Positions 11,887 through 20,982 of a stretch of DNA of 64,000 nt are shown here, in pieces. Made by a program: the position numbers and the translations under genes. The notes below the pieces were generated by a model. That model was not told the origin of the DNA, did not search any database, and worked only from the letters and a program-made list of their open reading frames with translations. The stretch spans positions 4,595,001-4,659,000 of the forward strand of contig NZ_CP043476.1 in NCBI RefSeq assembly GCF_009769165.1. Reading direction: 5' to 3'. The DNA comes from Xanthomonas hyacinthi. Its GTDB lineage: Bacteria > Pseudomonadota > Gammaproteobacteria > Xanthomonadales > Xanthomonadaceae. The number at the start of each line of letters is the position of its first letter. Position 1 is the stretch's first letter.

Positions 11887-12018
11887 ATGAGCGACAGCTA
11901 CAACATCGACCGGCGGCCACCGTGCTGGAATGCCGGCCAACCCTGCCCGAATCCCTGCGCCGAGGCCCACGCCCGGCATGTGTTGACCGTATCCTTCTGT
12001 CCTCAGCACCAGCGCTAA
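11887..12018 (+). CDS. Small Cys-rich hypothetical protein
   Basis: A 43-aa frame starting ATG at 11887, with four Cys including a CPNPC cluster and His residues that could bind zinc. A longer frame starts at 11833, but the internal ATG has the better-looking N-terminus. The ribosome site is weak (GGAACT upstream). No family is recognised. It lies beside dif and may be a small gene of an integrated element, or a chance frame. Confidence 0.3.
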   Translation: MSDSYNIDRRPPCWNAGQPCPNPCAEAHARHVLTVSFCPQHQR

Positions 12019-12113
12019 CCCTCCTCAGTGCCCGCACTGAAGATACCCCAGTCTGCAACGTACGCACTTTGGTATCCCCAGTTTCCCCAACTTCACGCAG
12101 ATCGGAGGCGAAC

Positions 12114-12383
12114 CTATGCACCAGGCTCCGCTTTGCCCGGATCTGATCCGAAGTTGGCCGTCATCCACCGATCCATTTCCTGGTCGTCTAGCAGGCAGCC
12201 GCCTGCCGCTTGTTCCAGGGCGGTCAGGGTTCGCTGATGGCGCCATGCGCGCTGAGCCAGATATCCCTCAAGTGCCTGTTCGATGACCCCCGAAATCGAG
12301 GCTCCGGGCTCCATTTGGATGGTTTCGCCCAGCCGTCGATAGAGTTCATCAGGGATGTTCGCGGTAATGGCATGTATGCGCAT
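12114..12383 (-). CDS. Ribbon-helix-helix (CopG-like) antitoxin-type protein
   Basis: This 89-aa protein has a short beta strand (ITANIPDELYRRL, residues 6-18), then helix-turn-helix-like residues ASISGVIEQALEGYL (28-42), the pattern of a CopG/RHH DNA-binding fold. The C-terminal half is charged and likely contacts a toxin. The expected downstream toxin (on this strand, below 12114) is not present: the following frame has no RelE/ParE or PIN features. It is therefore an orphan antitoxin or a stand-alone regulator. Confidence 0.7.
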   Translation of the reverse strand: MRIHAITANIPDELYRRLGETIQMEPGASISGVIEQALEGYLAQRAWRHQRTLTALEQAAGGCLLDDQEMDRWMTANFGSDPGKAEPGA

Positions 12384-12784
12384 GATTGAAGTGTTCGCTG
12401 AAGCTCTCCGCCAAGACGGCTTCTCAGTCGCGCTCGCACATATGGTTCATGCCTTGGTGCTAGCTCCGGTCCCGGCCAGCGCGGCGACGAGGACGTGCCG
12501 GCTTGCCAGTTTTCATACTGTGCTCTTGCAAAGCAGTTTTCAAGGCCGACGGGAGGTCCTAAAGTCTGGCCAGTTGGGCCTCCACCTCTGCTCGTGCCCG
12601 TTGCAAAGCGGTCTCCTGGAGAGCCTCCAAAGCTTTCTTTCTCGCTAGCTCGGCAGCTTCCGCCTGTTGGGCAGCGCACTCGTGGATGGTTCAACAACGC
12701 ACTTCCAATGCTCGTTTACCGCAGTTAAGGGTGCTTGTCGTTGGGGAATCGCACTATCGTCCGTGGAAATAGCGCTGGTGAACC
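12384..12784. other. Gap with a short coding remnant
   Basis: No complete gene is supported. On the minus strand, 12690-12559 encodes a 43-residue Ala/Glu/Arg-rich helix between two stops, with no start codon (ELARKKALEALQETALQ and so on). It looks like the broken C-terminus of a coiled-coil protein similar in style to the KfrA-like product next door. Confidence 0.4.
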
Positions 12785-12982
12785 TCAACGCTTGAGCAAA
12801 GACCGAATCCGGGCCTTCTGTGCGACATCCAGGCTATTCGCATGCTGCTTCAAGATTGCAACAATCTCTTCAAAGGCCGCATCGGCCCGGCGGCGAAGTT
12901 CGTCGCGGGCGGCACGCTCGACTTCGCGCCAGTGATCCACAGGATTCATTTCTGACTTGGCGGGCCCTACATCACGGGTCAT
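12785..12982 (-). CDS. Small hypothetical protein coupled to kfrA-like gene
   Basis: A 65-aa, highly charged, probably helical protein (Arg/Glu/Ala-rich, residues 15-65). Its ATG overlaps the kfrA-like stop by 4 bp (12979-12982), so it is co-translated with that gene. No known family is recognised. The coupling suggests a partner or modulator of the KfrA-like DNA-binding protein. Confidence 0.6.
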   Translation of the reverse strand: MTRDVGPAKSEMNPVDHWREVERAARDELRRRADAAFEEIVAILKQHANSLDVAQKARIRSLLKR

Positions 12983-13926
12983 TCGCCAGCCTCCTGTGCC
13001 GCTTTGGCTTTTTGAGGTGTTCGAGTCGCACGTGATCGCTTCGCGGGCCTGGCGAAGGATTGTTCCAAGGCGCGCTTGAGTGCATCCGGCAGGTCCATCG
13101 CCTTGGTCAGCTGATTCTCTAACGCATCCGCTCTTGCCTGATGAGTGGCAAGTGCCCGCCTGGCATCAGCTAGGTCGTTGAGCGCCTTCTCATGCTTTTC
13201 GGCTTGACTCTGCTCGAACGCACTTCGCTGCTTCGTCAGGCTGGTAATTTGAGCCTGCAGATCCTTTGCTTCCTGTCTGGCGCGATCAATCTCTGCGTGC
13301 GCTCGATCTTCAGTTGCCCGAACGTGTTCTGCCATGCGGTCTCGCTCGGAGCGAGCCGCTTCAACCTGGATTTCCATCACCCTGGACTGACTCTCGCGAG
13401 CCTTATCAAGCACGTTAACCCGGTCCGTGGCCGCATCCCGTTGACTGGTGACCTCGATAATTTGGCGCTGAAGTTGCTCTACCAAGCGCTCAAGCTCCTT
13501 GGAACGGGCCAAAGCGAGTTGCTCCGCTGCTCTCGAAGCATCGATTTTCGCCCGGATCGTAGCGGTCTCCGCGGCCGACGCCTCGCGGTCTTGATCGAGC
13601 AACTGACGTGCCTCAACGAGGGCGGCATGCTCGCCCGAAAGCTCCTTGGTCACTAACGTCCGTGCTTGGCTAAGGGCCAACATCCACCACTTCCCAGTGA
13701 GCTCAGCCACCTCTACTGGGACATCCGCCACGGCCAAGCGTGCACTTCGATCAGCATCCAGCCGGTCGCCCAGTCCTTGCCACCAGGTCTCAAGCAAGCG
13801 CACCACGGTGTTGGGCGAGCCTGTTCCCATGTGTGCACGGACGCGCTCGACGGTCGGCCGTTCGCCGCCGGCCACCAGCGCATCAGCAGCGGCGTGAACG
13901 TCTGATTCGGTAATGCCTCTAGCCAT
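12979..13926 (-). CDS. KfrA-like DNA-binding coiled-coil protein
   Basis: The open frame extends to 14157, but the true start is ATG 13926, preceded by a strong AGGAGG. The product is 315 aa. Residues 1-110 match the KfrA N-terminal domain (ITESDVHAAADALVAGG ... ERPTVERVRAHMGTGSPNTV), a helix-turn-helix-bearing fold. About 120-290 is a long coiled coil (Glu/Arg/Gln/Ala heptads), and the end is basic (ARPAKRSRATRT). KfrA proteins of IncP-type plasmids are autorepressors with a structural role. A chromosomal copy suggests an integrated-element origin. It is divergent from a tyrosine recombinase 103 bp away, with inverted repeats between. Confidence 0.85.
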   Translation of the reverse strand: MARGITESDVHAAADALVAGGERPTVERVRAHMGTGSPNTVVRLLETWWQGLGDRLDADRSARLAVADVPVEVAELTGKWWMLALSQARTLVTKELSGEHAALVEARQLLDQDREASAAETATIRAKIDASRAAEQLALARSKELERLVEQLQRQIIEVTSQRDAATDRVNVLDKARESQSRVMEIQVEAARSERDRMAEHVRATEDRAHAEIDRARQEAKDLQAQITSLTKQRSAFEQSQAEKHEKALNDLADARRALATHQARADALENQLTKAMDLPDALKRALEQSFARPAKRSRATRTPQKAKAAQEAGE

Positions 13927-13972
13927 GGAAGACCTCCTACTGCGGCGCCCTACTCTGTTGATTCCGTACTCG

Positions 13973-14032
13973 CGATAAGTGATGATTATCGTGGATATAG
14001 TGTACAAGTCATAGCATACATTACATACTATG
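13973..14032. promoter_or_regulatory. Divergent promoter region with inverted repeats
   Basis: The 103-bp gap between the kfrA-like gene and the integrase is AT-rich. It contains CGATAA (13973-13978) with TTATCG (13986-13991), and CATAG (14010-14014) with CTATG (14028-14032). The second repeat overlaps the integrase start codon. Such positions fit operators for the KfrA-like repressor on both genes. Binding is inferred. Confidence 0.45.
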
Positions 14033-15118
14033 AATGATAATTCCGCACTTCCGATCTCCGCGCAAACCGTATTCAGCCTCGTTCTGCCCGAACAGCTGGC
14101 CCAACAAGCGGCGGACGCAGTGCGCGAACTGCTGGCCGAAGCGGCGGCCAAGAACACTACTCGCAGCTACACCAGTGCCCTGCGCTACTGGGCCGGCTGG
14201 CATGCAGCGCGCTACGGGATTGAAATGGCGCTGCCGGTTCCTGAAGCCACGGTTCTGCAGTTCGTGGTCGATCATGTGGTTCGGCGATCAGCCGAGGGCG
14301 AACTGACCTGGGAGCTGCCGCCGGTTGTGGACCAGGTCCTGGTCGCCTCCGGACTGAAGGCCAAGCCCGGCGCCTGGACTCTGTCCACCGTACGCCACCG
14401 CGTTGCTGTCCTTTCGACGGCGCACCGTCTCAAACACCTTCCCAATCCCTGCGAACAGCCTGCCGTGCGCACTGTTCTCTCCCGCGCCGGCCGGGCCGCG
14501 GTCAAGCGCGGCGAGCGTCCCCGCAAGAAGACCGCGATCACTTTGCACGAGCTGGAGGCCATGCTGGCGACCTGCGACGACACCCTTGAAGGTATCCGGG
14601 ACCGCGCCCTGCTCTGCTTTGCTTTCTCCAGCGGCGGGCGCCGGCGCAGCGAGGTCGCTGCCGCCGATATGCGCGACCTGCGCCGTATCGGAGACAAGGG
14701 CTACATCTATCGCCTGGAGCACAGCAAGACGCAGCAGGCTGGCGTTACCGCCTCCTCAACGCCAGACAAGCCAGTCCTCGACCGCGCCGCGTTGGCGCTC
14801 GAGGAGTGGTTGGAGGCGGGAAGGATTACTGATGGGGCAATTTTTCGACGGCTGTGGAAGACACGCGTCGGCCCTGCCCTCTCCCCGGCCGCGGTCGCAG
14901 AAATCGTCCAGCGTCGCGCTCGGTTGGCAGGGTTGGAAGGCGACTTCGGTAGCCACAGCCTGCGGTCAGGGTTCGTGACCGAAGCCAGCCGCCAGGGCGT
15001 GCCGCTGCCGGCAATCATGCAGATGACCGAGCACAGGGCGGTGTCGAGTGTCGTGGGCTACTTCCAAACCGGTAGCGCCGCGCATAATCCTGCTGCGCGT
15101 CTTTTGGAGGATCTCTAG
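14030..15118 (+). CDS. Tyrosine recombinase / integrase
   Basis: This 362-aa protein has an N-terminal SAM-like core-binding domain (NTTRSYTSALRYWAGW, about residues 42-57) and a C-terminal catalytic domain. Catalytic residues are visible: Arg in GGRRRSEV (about 202-209), HSLRSGF (His-x2-Arg, about 304-310), His in MTEHRAVSS (about 327) and the Tyr nucleophile in VVGYFQTG. It would cut and rejoin DNA through a 3'-phosphotyrosyl link. It lies 2.2 kb from the dif-like site and divergent from the kfrA-like gene. It is larger and more divergent than XerC/XerD, so it is more likely an element-encoded integrase than the dif recombinase itself. Confidence 0.9.
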   Translation: MNDNSALPISAQTVFSLVLPEQLAQQAADAVRELLAEAAAKNTTRSYTSALRYWAGWHAARYGIEMALPVPEATVLQFVVDHVVRRSAEGELTWELPPVVDQVLVASGLKAKPGAWTLSTVRHRVAVLSTAHRLKHLPNPCEQPAVRTVLSRAGRAAVKRGERPRKKTAITLHELEAMLATCDDTLEGIRDRALLCFAFSSGGRRRSEVAAADMRDLRRIGDKGYIYRLEHSKTQQAGVTASSTPDKPVLDRAALALEEWLEAGRITDGAIFRRLWKTRVGPALSPAAVAEIVQRRARLAGLEGDFGSHSLRSGFVTEASRQGVPLPAIMQMTEHRAVSSVVGYFQTGSAAHNPAARLLEDL

Positions 15119-15205
15119 AAGATCAGGCAGAGGTTGGGACACAGTTGACGCACGCTCCGACAGCCACGCTATCCTCGGCGCATCCGCACACTAAAGGGGC
15201 AAGCT

Positions 15206-17245
15206 GTGCACCTGCACTCAATCAAAGCCGTCAATTTTCGCATCTTCGGTGACGGCAAGACTGCGCCGAAACTCGACTGGACACTCAGACCCACACTCAA
15301 CATCCTGGTGGGCGAAAACGACGCCGGGAAGAGCGCCATTGTTGACGCCATCCGCCATGTGCTCTGGACCACGAGCTTCGAAGCGACCCGACTGCAAGAA
15401 CAGGACTTCCATGTTTCCGGTGTCTCGCGCGCCACCGAACTGGCGATTTCGGCAACCCTCAAGGGGCTGGATGAGGGCCAGGAGTCAGCCCTCCTCGAAT
15501 GGCTGACCTATGAGGAGGACGGCACGAGCACGCTGTACCTGACCCTCCACGCCAGATGGGTAGCCGGCAATCCGCCAAAGCGTCGCGCGCGCATCGAAAC
15601 CGAGGTGCGCTGCGGCGCAGACGGTACCGGCCCGGAGCTCGGTGCGGCTGCCCGGGAGATGGTGCGGACCACCTACCTTCGTCCATTGCGTGATGCGGAA
15701 AACGAGTTGCGCCCGGGGCGCGCTTCACGCCTGTCCCAAATCCTCGCGGCGCACCCCGACACGCAGGACCAGAAGCACAATGACTTTGACAGGGGAAAAA
15801 CCGGAGAATTGCCGACGACCCTGGTGGGACTCATGGCCCACGCCCAGCACCACATGGGCAAGCACGAGGTCATCAGGGCGGTCGAGGAAAGCATCAACAC
15901 GCACTATCTCGACAAGTTCGCGTTTGCCGGCGACACCCTCGCCGCCCGCATCCGGCTTGCCACCGAACTTGCCCTCAATCCTATCCTTGAGCGGTTCGAG
16001 CTGACACTCGAGCCCGCCGACGGCGTCGACGCTGACGCGCGTTGTCCGCGTGGACTCGGCTACAACAACGTGCTGTTCATGGCGACCGAACTGGTGTTGC
16101 TCAAAGGCAGCGAAGAGCTCGCCCTTCTTCTTATCGAAGAGCCAGAGGCGCACCTCCATCCCCAGCTCCAGGACCGCGTGATGGCGCTCCTGTCGGACAC
16201 AGCGAGTGATGCGAACAGCGCCTTGCAGGTGGTGATGACCACCCACAGTCCCTCACTTGTAGCTGGCGCGCCGGTCCAGGCCATGACCCTGGTGGTCAAG
16301 GGCCGAACGTTCCGGCTGGACGAGGCAAGCACGAGGCTCGAGCCATCCGACTACGCTTATCTTCGCCGCTTTCTCGAATCAACCCGCGCCAACCTCTTCT
16401 TTGCGCGTGGTGTGGCCATCGTGGAGGGTCCCGGCGAAGCGTTGCTGCTGCCCGCCCTTGCCAAGGCATGTGGCTTTGACCTCGCCAAGCATGGCGTGTC
16501 CGTCGTCAACGTAGGCGACGTGGGGCTGTACCACTACGCCCGCATCCTCCAGCGAAAGGACGATATCGAAGTCCCAGTTCCGGTTGCCTGCATCACCGAC
16601 TTCGATGTCGTGCCAAACGAAGCCAAGGGCTATGTTCCGGTAAAAGGCACCGGGAATGCGGGCGTTGGCGGCAACGAAGCGCCCGACGAAGACGGCGAAG
16701 ACGGCGAAGACTGCGAGGCGAACGACAGCGACGCTGGGCGCGTGGACGAGAACGGGAAAAAGAAGAAAAAGCCGAAGAAGCGTTTTTTTTCCGACTACAC
16801 GCAAGACGATCTCAAAGCCCGTCGCGAGACCAAGGAAAACCGTGCCGCTGGCGGCAAAACCATCGTGTGTGTGTCCGAACACTGGACGCTGGAGTATGAC
16901 CTCGCGTATTCGGGTTGCAGCGAACTGATGCACATGGCCATTGGCCTTGCGGTGGCCGCCAAGAAACACGAAGGATTTCTTCCGGCCGAAAACGTCGACG
17001 CGGTCAAGGCGGCCCGCAAGACAGCCTGGGAGAAGCTCAAGTCACAATGCCTCGCACCGGCAGCACTGGCGAGCGAAATCTACAAACCTCTGTACAAGAA
17101 ACAGGGCTCGAAAGCGGTCGCAGCCCAGTACGCTGCAGCACTTCTTGAGAGCGGCCGATACGGAGAGGGCGATGCCTTGCTCAAGTCCCTCCCGCCTTAT
17201 CTGCAGCGCGCCATCGGCCACCTCATGCCTGGGAGCGCTGCATGA
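15206..17245 (+). CDS. gajA: Gabija-type OLD family ATPase/TOPRIM nuclease (GajA-like)
   Basis: A 679-aa protein. Walker A is GENDAGKS (36-43) and the ABC-like Walker B is LLIEEPEAHLHPQ (about 308-320), typical of OLD ATPases. The TOPRIM nuclease domain shows IVEGPGE (404-410) and TDFDV (464-468), supplying the Glu and Asp-x-Asp metal ligands. In Gabija, GajA is a nucleotide-sensing DNA-nicking enzyme that forms a complex with GajB. The stop overlaps the following helicase start by 4 bp. An unusual acidic then lysine-rich insertion (about residues 488-525) follows the metal-binding loop. The gene is longer than many GajA proteins. Class 2 OLD assignment rests on pairing with a UvrD-like gene. 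Confidence 0.9.
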   Translation: MHLHSIKAVNFRIFGDGKTAPKLDWTLRPTLNILVGENDAGKSAIVDAIRHVLWTTSFEATRLQEQDFHVSGVSRATELAISATLKGLDEGQESALLEWLTYEEDGTSTLYLTLHARWVAGNPPKRRARIETEVRCGADGTGPELGAAAREMVRTTYLRPLRDAENELRPGRASRLSQILAAHPDTQDQKHNDFDRGKTGELPTTLVGLMAHAQHHMGKHEVIRAVEESINTHYLDKFAFAGDTLAARIRLATELALNPILERFELTLEPADGVDADARCPRGLGYNNVLFMATELVLLKGSEELALLLIEEPEAHLHPQLQDRVMALLSDTASDANSALQVVMTTHSPSLVAGAPVQAMTLVVKGRTFRLDEASTRLEPSDYAYLRRFLESTRANLFFARGVAIVEGPGEALLLPALAKACGFDLAKHGVSVVNVGDVGLYHYARILQRKDDIEVPVPVACITDFDVVPNEAKGYVPVKGTGNAGVGGNEAPDEDGEDGEDCEANDSDAGRVDENGKKKKKPKKRFFSDYTQDDLKARRETKENRAAGGKTIVCVSEHWTLEYDLAYSGCSELMHMAIGLAVAAKKHEGFLPAENVDAVKAARKTAWEKLKSQCLAPAALASEIYKPLYKKQGSKAVAAQYAAALLESGRYGEGDALLKSLPPYLQRAIGHLMPGSAA

Positions 17246-19176
17246 CCATTCCGCTGATTGCAGAAGAGGACCTCGAATGCCTCACCGTTGCGTTTCCAAA
17301 ACTCGACTTCACCGATCCCGAGTGCCGGACGGTGCTTCTGGCCAACGGCAAGGTCGACGTCCAGGCCGCGCCCGGCAGCGGCAAGACGACGATTCTCGCA
17401 GCCAAGCTTTACCTGCTCAGCCGCAAGTGGGCTTCAGACCGACAGGGCATCTGTGTCATCAGCCACACCAACACGGCAGCGAACGAAATTCGTCATCGCC
17501 TTGCGGGCACGTCCGAAGGCGTCCGCCTGCTCGCCTACCCGCACTTCATTGGCACCATCCATGGCTTTGTGAACCACTTCCTCGCCCTGCCCCGGCTGCG
17601 CAGCGACGGCGGCACTGTCGATGTCATCGATGATGAGGTGTTTGCCAAGCGGGCACGGAGCCGCGCCCGCGCGAACGGGACGACAAGGGCTTGGGCGGAT
17701 TATCAATCCGGCAACAACGAACTCATCGGGCAGATGCGCTTTTCCGGGGCCGACCTTGAGATTGTCTCCGGCAAGAACTTTCCCTCATCCGGCAGTGCAT
17801 CAGGGAAGCATCTTCGCAAGGTCAAGAGAGACCTCGCAATCGAAGGCATCTTTCGCCACATCGACATGTTTGCGTTCGCCGAGCGCGCCCTCGCTGTCAC
17901 GCCAAGGCTCGCATCGCTTCTTGCGAGACGCTTTCCGTTGGTGATGATTGACGAGATGCAAGACACCTCACCCAGTCAGACCGCTTTGCTGACCAAGGCG
18001 TTCGACAGGGGTGCCGTTGTTCAGCGCTTTGGTGATATCAACCAGCGCATCTTCTTCAGCGACGACGAAGATGAGGATGAAGACGGGGCTCCGTTTCCGG
18101 AAGACCCCCAGCTGCCCATGAGCACGAGCCGGCGCTTTGGCCCGACCATCGCCGCCATTGTCTCGAGCGTCCGAGAGAAAGGCTCGCCGGTGGTAGGAAA
18201 GGGGCCGGATGTGGCCGCGCCTCCGACATTGCTGGTCTACACAGAGCAAACCCTGGAGCGTGTCATTCCCCATTTCGGTGAGCTGGTTCTTGATGCCTTT
18301 GACGACGAGACCATCGCAAACGGGGGGCACATCCGTGCCATATGCGCGCGCCGGAGCGGCGAGTCGAAAGAGATGCCCGGACGTCACGTCGGGGACTTCT
18401 GGCCGCCGCTCGCCATAAACCCGAAGACGGCGGCGCCCAAGGGGACAAACGCCTGGCGCCTTCTGGCCGAAGACGCAGGCATGGGGCGTCTGCAGGTCGA
18501 ACTTGGTGACCGCTCCGAACGCATGCGGCGCATTGTGCTTCTTGCGCTGCGCGAAGCCAAAGCACCCATAGCAGACGACGTCCGCGAGCCCTGGCGTCTT
18601 TTCCGCGCCCTGAGGGAACAGGACCTCGACCTCCGTCCCCTGCGACGTGCCATGCGGGATGTGGTAATGGACAAAGACTCGGGGTCCACCGACATCACGC
18701 GTATCGAGACCATTCGACGGCTCTACCAGGCGCTCGCTCCTCTGATGTCGGGAATCACGCTCGAGGCCTTCGCGGTTCTGCCTGTGTTTGCCGATCCAAC
18801 GGGTGATGATGAGGCACCAGTCTCAAAGAGCCAGCTGCGGACCGGTGCCGTCGAAGCGAACGGGCGCTTTGTCAATGTCACCGTCGATACCGTGGGCAAC
18901 ACCAAGGGCGAGACGCAGCTCGCAACGCTCTATCTTGAGTCAATCGGACGCTACTCAAAGCGATTCGATGTTGTCGAAGCCATCGCGCGTCAGACCGGGC
19001 GCAAGACGGTCAAGGGCAAGCCGCTCAAGACCCTCCCCGCCCAGATGCGTTATGCCTACGTCGGGTTTTCCCGACCCACGCGTTTTCTATGCCTCGCGAT
19101 CAACAGTGAGCGCCTCAACACGGAAGACCAAAAAATTCTCATCGGCAACGGGTGGCGGGTCGAGAGCTTGGGCTGA
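17242..19176 (+). CDS. gajB: Gabija-type UvrD-like helicase (GajB-like)
   Basis: A 644-aa superfamily 1 helicase. Walker A is APGSGKTT (43-50), motif Ia is near ISHTNTAANEI, Walker B is MIDEMQDTSPSQ (about 235-246), and a motif VI-like MRYAYVGFSRPT sits near the C-terminus. Residues DEDEDEDGAP form an acidic loop near 275. The ATG overlaps the gajA stop (ATGA). UvrD-like partners of class 2 OLD proteins define Gabija, in which sensing of nucleotide depletion or DNA ends activates cleavage of phage DNA. It is somewhat longer than typical GajB. Confidence 0.9.
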   Translation: MTIPLIAEEDLECLTVAFPKLDFTDPECRTVLLANGKVDVQAAPGSGKTTILAAKLYLLSRKWASDRQGICVISHTNTAANEIRHRLAGTSEGVRLLAYPHFIGTIHGFVNHFLALPRLRSDGGTVDVIDDEVFAKRARSRARANGTTRAWADYQSGNNELIGQMRFSGADLEIVSGKNFPSSGSASGKHLRKVKRDLAIEGIFRHIDMFAFAERALAVTPRLASLLARRFPLVMIDEMQDTSPSQTALLTKAFDRGAVVQRFGDINQRIFFSDDEDEDEDGAPFPEDPQLPMSTSRRFGPTIAAIVSSVREKGSPVVGKGPDVAAPPTLLVYTEQTLERVIPHFGELVLDAFDDETIANGGHIRAICARRSGESKEMPGRHVGDFWPPLAINPKTAAPKGTNAWRLLAEDAGMGRLQVELGDRSERMRRIVLLALREAKAPIADDVREPWRLFRALREQDLDLRPLRRAMRDVVMDKDSGSTDITRIETIRRLYQALAPLMSGITLEAFAVLPVFADPTGDDEAPVSKSQLRTGAVEANGRFVNVTVDTVGNTKGETQLATLYLESIGRYSKRFDVVEAIARQTGRKTVKGKPLKTLPAQMRYAYVGFSRPTRFLCLAINSERLNTEDQKILIGNGWRVESLG

Positions 19177-19508
19177 TGATGCGATCATCTACAGCACAGT
19201 GAATCTGGCAAGAGTGCTTGCAATCGAGCTACGCGCCACGACGCCGTGCCAAGTAAACTGCCAAAGCGTCCGCCCGCGCGAGCCGCGCTGATTGATGTCG
19301 CCGCCCAGGATCAAGATGAGCGACAAAAACAAACTCACTCTGATTGCTGGCGAGAAGGTTTGCACGGACGTGGGCAACGCTGGCCATGTCGTCGTCGTGA
19401 AAAGAGATCGCAGTGGACCCCTCCGGCTGTTGTAGGTCGGGAGAAGGCGGTCGCCCTGCCCGTGATAACCAGTTCTGATCCCTATTCGTCGACATTCGCG
19501 CGAACTTG
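19177..19508. other. Convergent gap between gajB-like and FRG genes
   Basis: No gene is supported. A 39-codon plus-strand frame starting ATG near 19318 and a 109-aa minus-strand frame overlap each other without clear ribosome sites or family motifs. The longer minus-strand frame has reasonable composition and could be a decayed gene end. Confidence 0.4.
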
Positions 19509-20882
19509 TTAGTAGGGCTCGCCCCAAGTAGCTCTCGGATCAGAGGTTGGATCAACATCTTTTTGCACGTAAAGGCCGGGTTCGACGCATTTTATCCACC
19601 CATCCTTCAATGCAAGATCCACTCTGCCAAGTAACCTGAAATTTTCCGTGTGATCGGAGCCGCACGCACAGTCTTCCTCGTGCAAAACCCGCTCCCAGCT
19701 CCCCTCGGCGTTGATCCGATAGTGCAATCCGTAGAAGCGCCCGATCTCCATGATGCGTAGTCCGGGATGATCAACGCCATATTCAAAAACGCAGACAATG
19801 TCTCCAGGCATATTTACGATTCCCACGCCCTTCCCGTAATGAGTGCCCATCCCGTGATAAACCAGGCCATCAAGCTCGATGGATATCTCGTCGTAGCTTT
19901 TAAGCAGCTTATTTAGCTCCGAAAGGATGAAGCGAGGCGCGCTGACTCCGTGGTATAGGGTACTGCCACAGAGGACTTGGGCCATCTGTATATGGGCCGA
20001 GGTTTGACAATTTGAAGGAGGCGGAAGATCTCTCGTCCAAAACGGGCGATACATGGCACTTCTAGGCGGCATGTGCTTCTGGAGATGGTACGAATACTCT
20101 GGAAGCTCTAGCGATCGCCTAAATGCTTCGAGGCCATCATCCGGAACATGTAGCATCTTCTCCCAAGGCATCGCGAGCAGCTCAGCATACACTGGGTCAT
20201 CCGATGGCTCAGGGAATAACCATTCAGCGTTGCACTCCCCCGCGAATTCGCGCAATACTTCAGCTGGCGCAGTTATATGAGCAAGTACGCAATCAACATG
20301 CAGGCCACTCTGAATTAAGGGGCCAACCATGTAGGTGTCCTGTCGAACATATCGCGGGGCTCCCTCATTGGTGGCTATTTCTGATAAGTGGACTGCCTGA
20401 ATTCCGCATTGACGGAGCGCCTTTTGGCTTATCAGGTAGAGATGCCCTACGTCTTCCGCGGGTACAAACCTAGCATTGAGTGTGCGCAGCCACACAGGGT
20501 CTTCGAAACAGTCTTCAACCATGTTCACCGCGATTTTCGACTCGAACCTATTGCTTGCGAACCAAGCGGCAACGTGCGGATTGCCAGAAGCGTCAAGGAA
20601 GAATGAGCGAAATCCATAGTGCTGAAGGATCGCTTGGTTTGTGGCTGCATCGTCGGTTTCCTTCCAACCGCGCACTAGATGTTGCAGAGCCCTCTTTGCG
20701 TAATAGGTCCATTTAATCATCAGATCGGGCACGCAGCCCTGACGCTGGAACGAAGTCGATAACGAAGGCTGACCGTCTGTGCCAGCGTAGTGCTGGTTTT
20801 GCCCCCTATAGAGAACGCCCGGCCCATACCGACCTATAGTCATCTCAAGCTCTTTGCTTGTCTCGCAGCGCCACTTATCCAT
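19509..20882 (-). CDS. FRG-domain protein, probable defence gene
   Basis: The frame opens at TTG 20981 (490 aa), but ATG 20882 gives a 457-aa protein whose N-terminus fits the family better, with AAGGA just upstream. The FRG domain is visible: GVLYRGQNQHY (about residues 22-32) and AILQHYGFRSFFLDASGNPH (about 85-105), matching the RGQ and QHYG...LD signatures. The C-terminal half is unassigned and Cys-poor except for CACGSDH near residue 415. FRG proteins occur in prophages and defence islands and their biochemical role is not established. It is convergent with the Gabija pair. Codon use looks slightly AT-richer than its neighbours, consistent with transfer. Confidence 0.8.
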   Translation of the reverse strand: MDKWRCETSKELEMTIGRYGPGVLYRGQNQHYAGTDGQPSLSTSFQRQGCVPDLMIKWTYYAKRALQHLVRGWKETDDAATNQAILQHYGFRSFFLDASGNPHVAAWFASNRFESKIAVNMVEDCFEDPVWLRTLNARFVPAEDVGHLYLISQKALRQCGIQAVHLSEIATNEGAPRYVRQDTYMVGPLIQSGLHVDCVLAHITAPAEVLREFAGECNAEWLFPEPSDDPVYAELLAMPWEKMLHVPDDGLEAFRRSLELPEYSYHLQKHMPPRSAMYRPFWTRDLPPPSNCQTSAHIQMAQVLCGSTLYHGVSAPRFILSELNKLLKSYDEISIELDGLVYHGMGTHYGKGVGIVNMPGDIVCVFEYGVDHPGLRIMEIGRFYGLHYRINAEGSWERVLHEEDCACGSDHTENFRLLGRVDLALKDGWIKCVEPGLYVQKDVDPTSDPRATWGEPY

Positions 20883-20982
20883 ACGGTCCTTTTTTCCTCG
20901 GTAGTTCGGCGGCTCGGTAGTCCCCGGCTTCGTTAGTAGCTTACAGTTGCAATTCCGGCATCCGGTAGCGTTACTGAACAAG

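Noticed and set aside
15206..19176. Reading the OLD/UvrD pair as an ordinary RecF/UvrD repair locus
   Set aside because: The OLD Walker B block, the TOPRIM fused to the ATPase and the 4-bp overlap with a UvrD-like gene fit Gabija rather than RecF or housekeeping UvrD.
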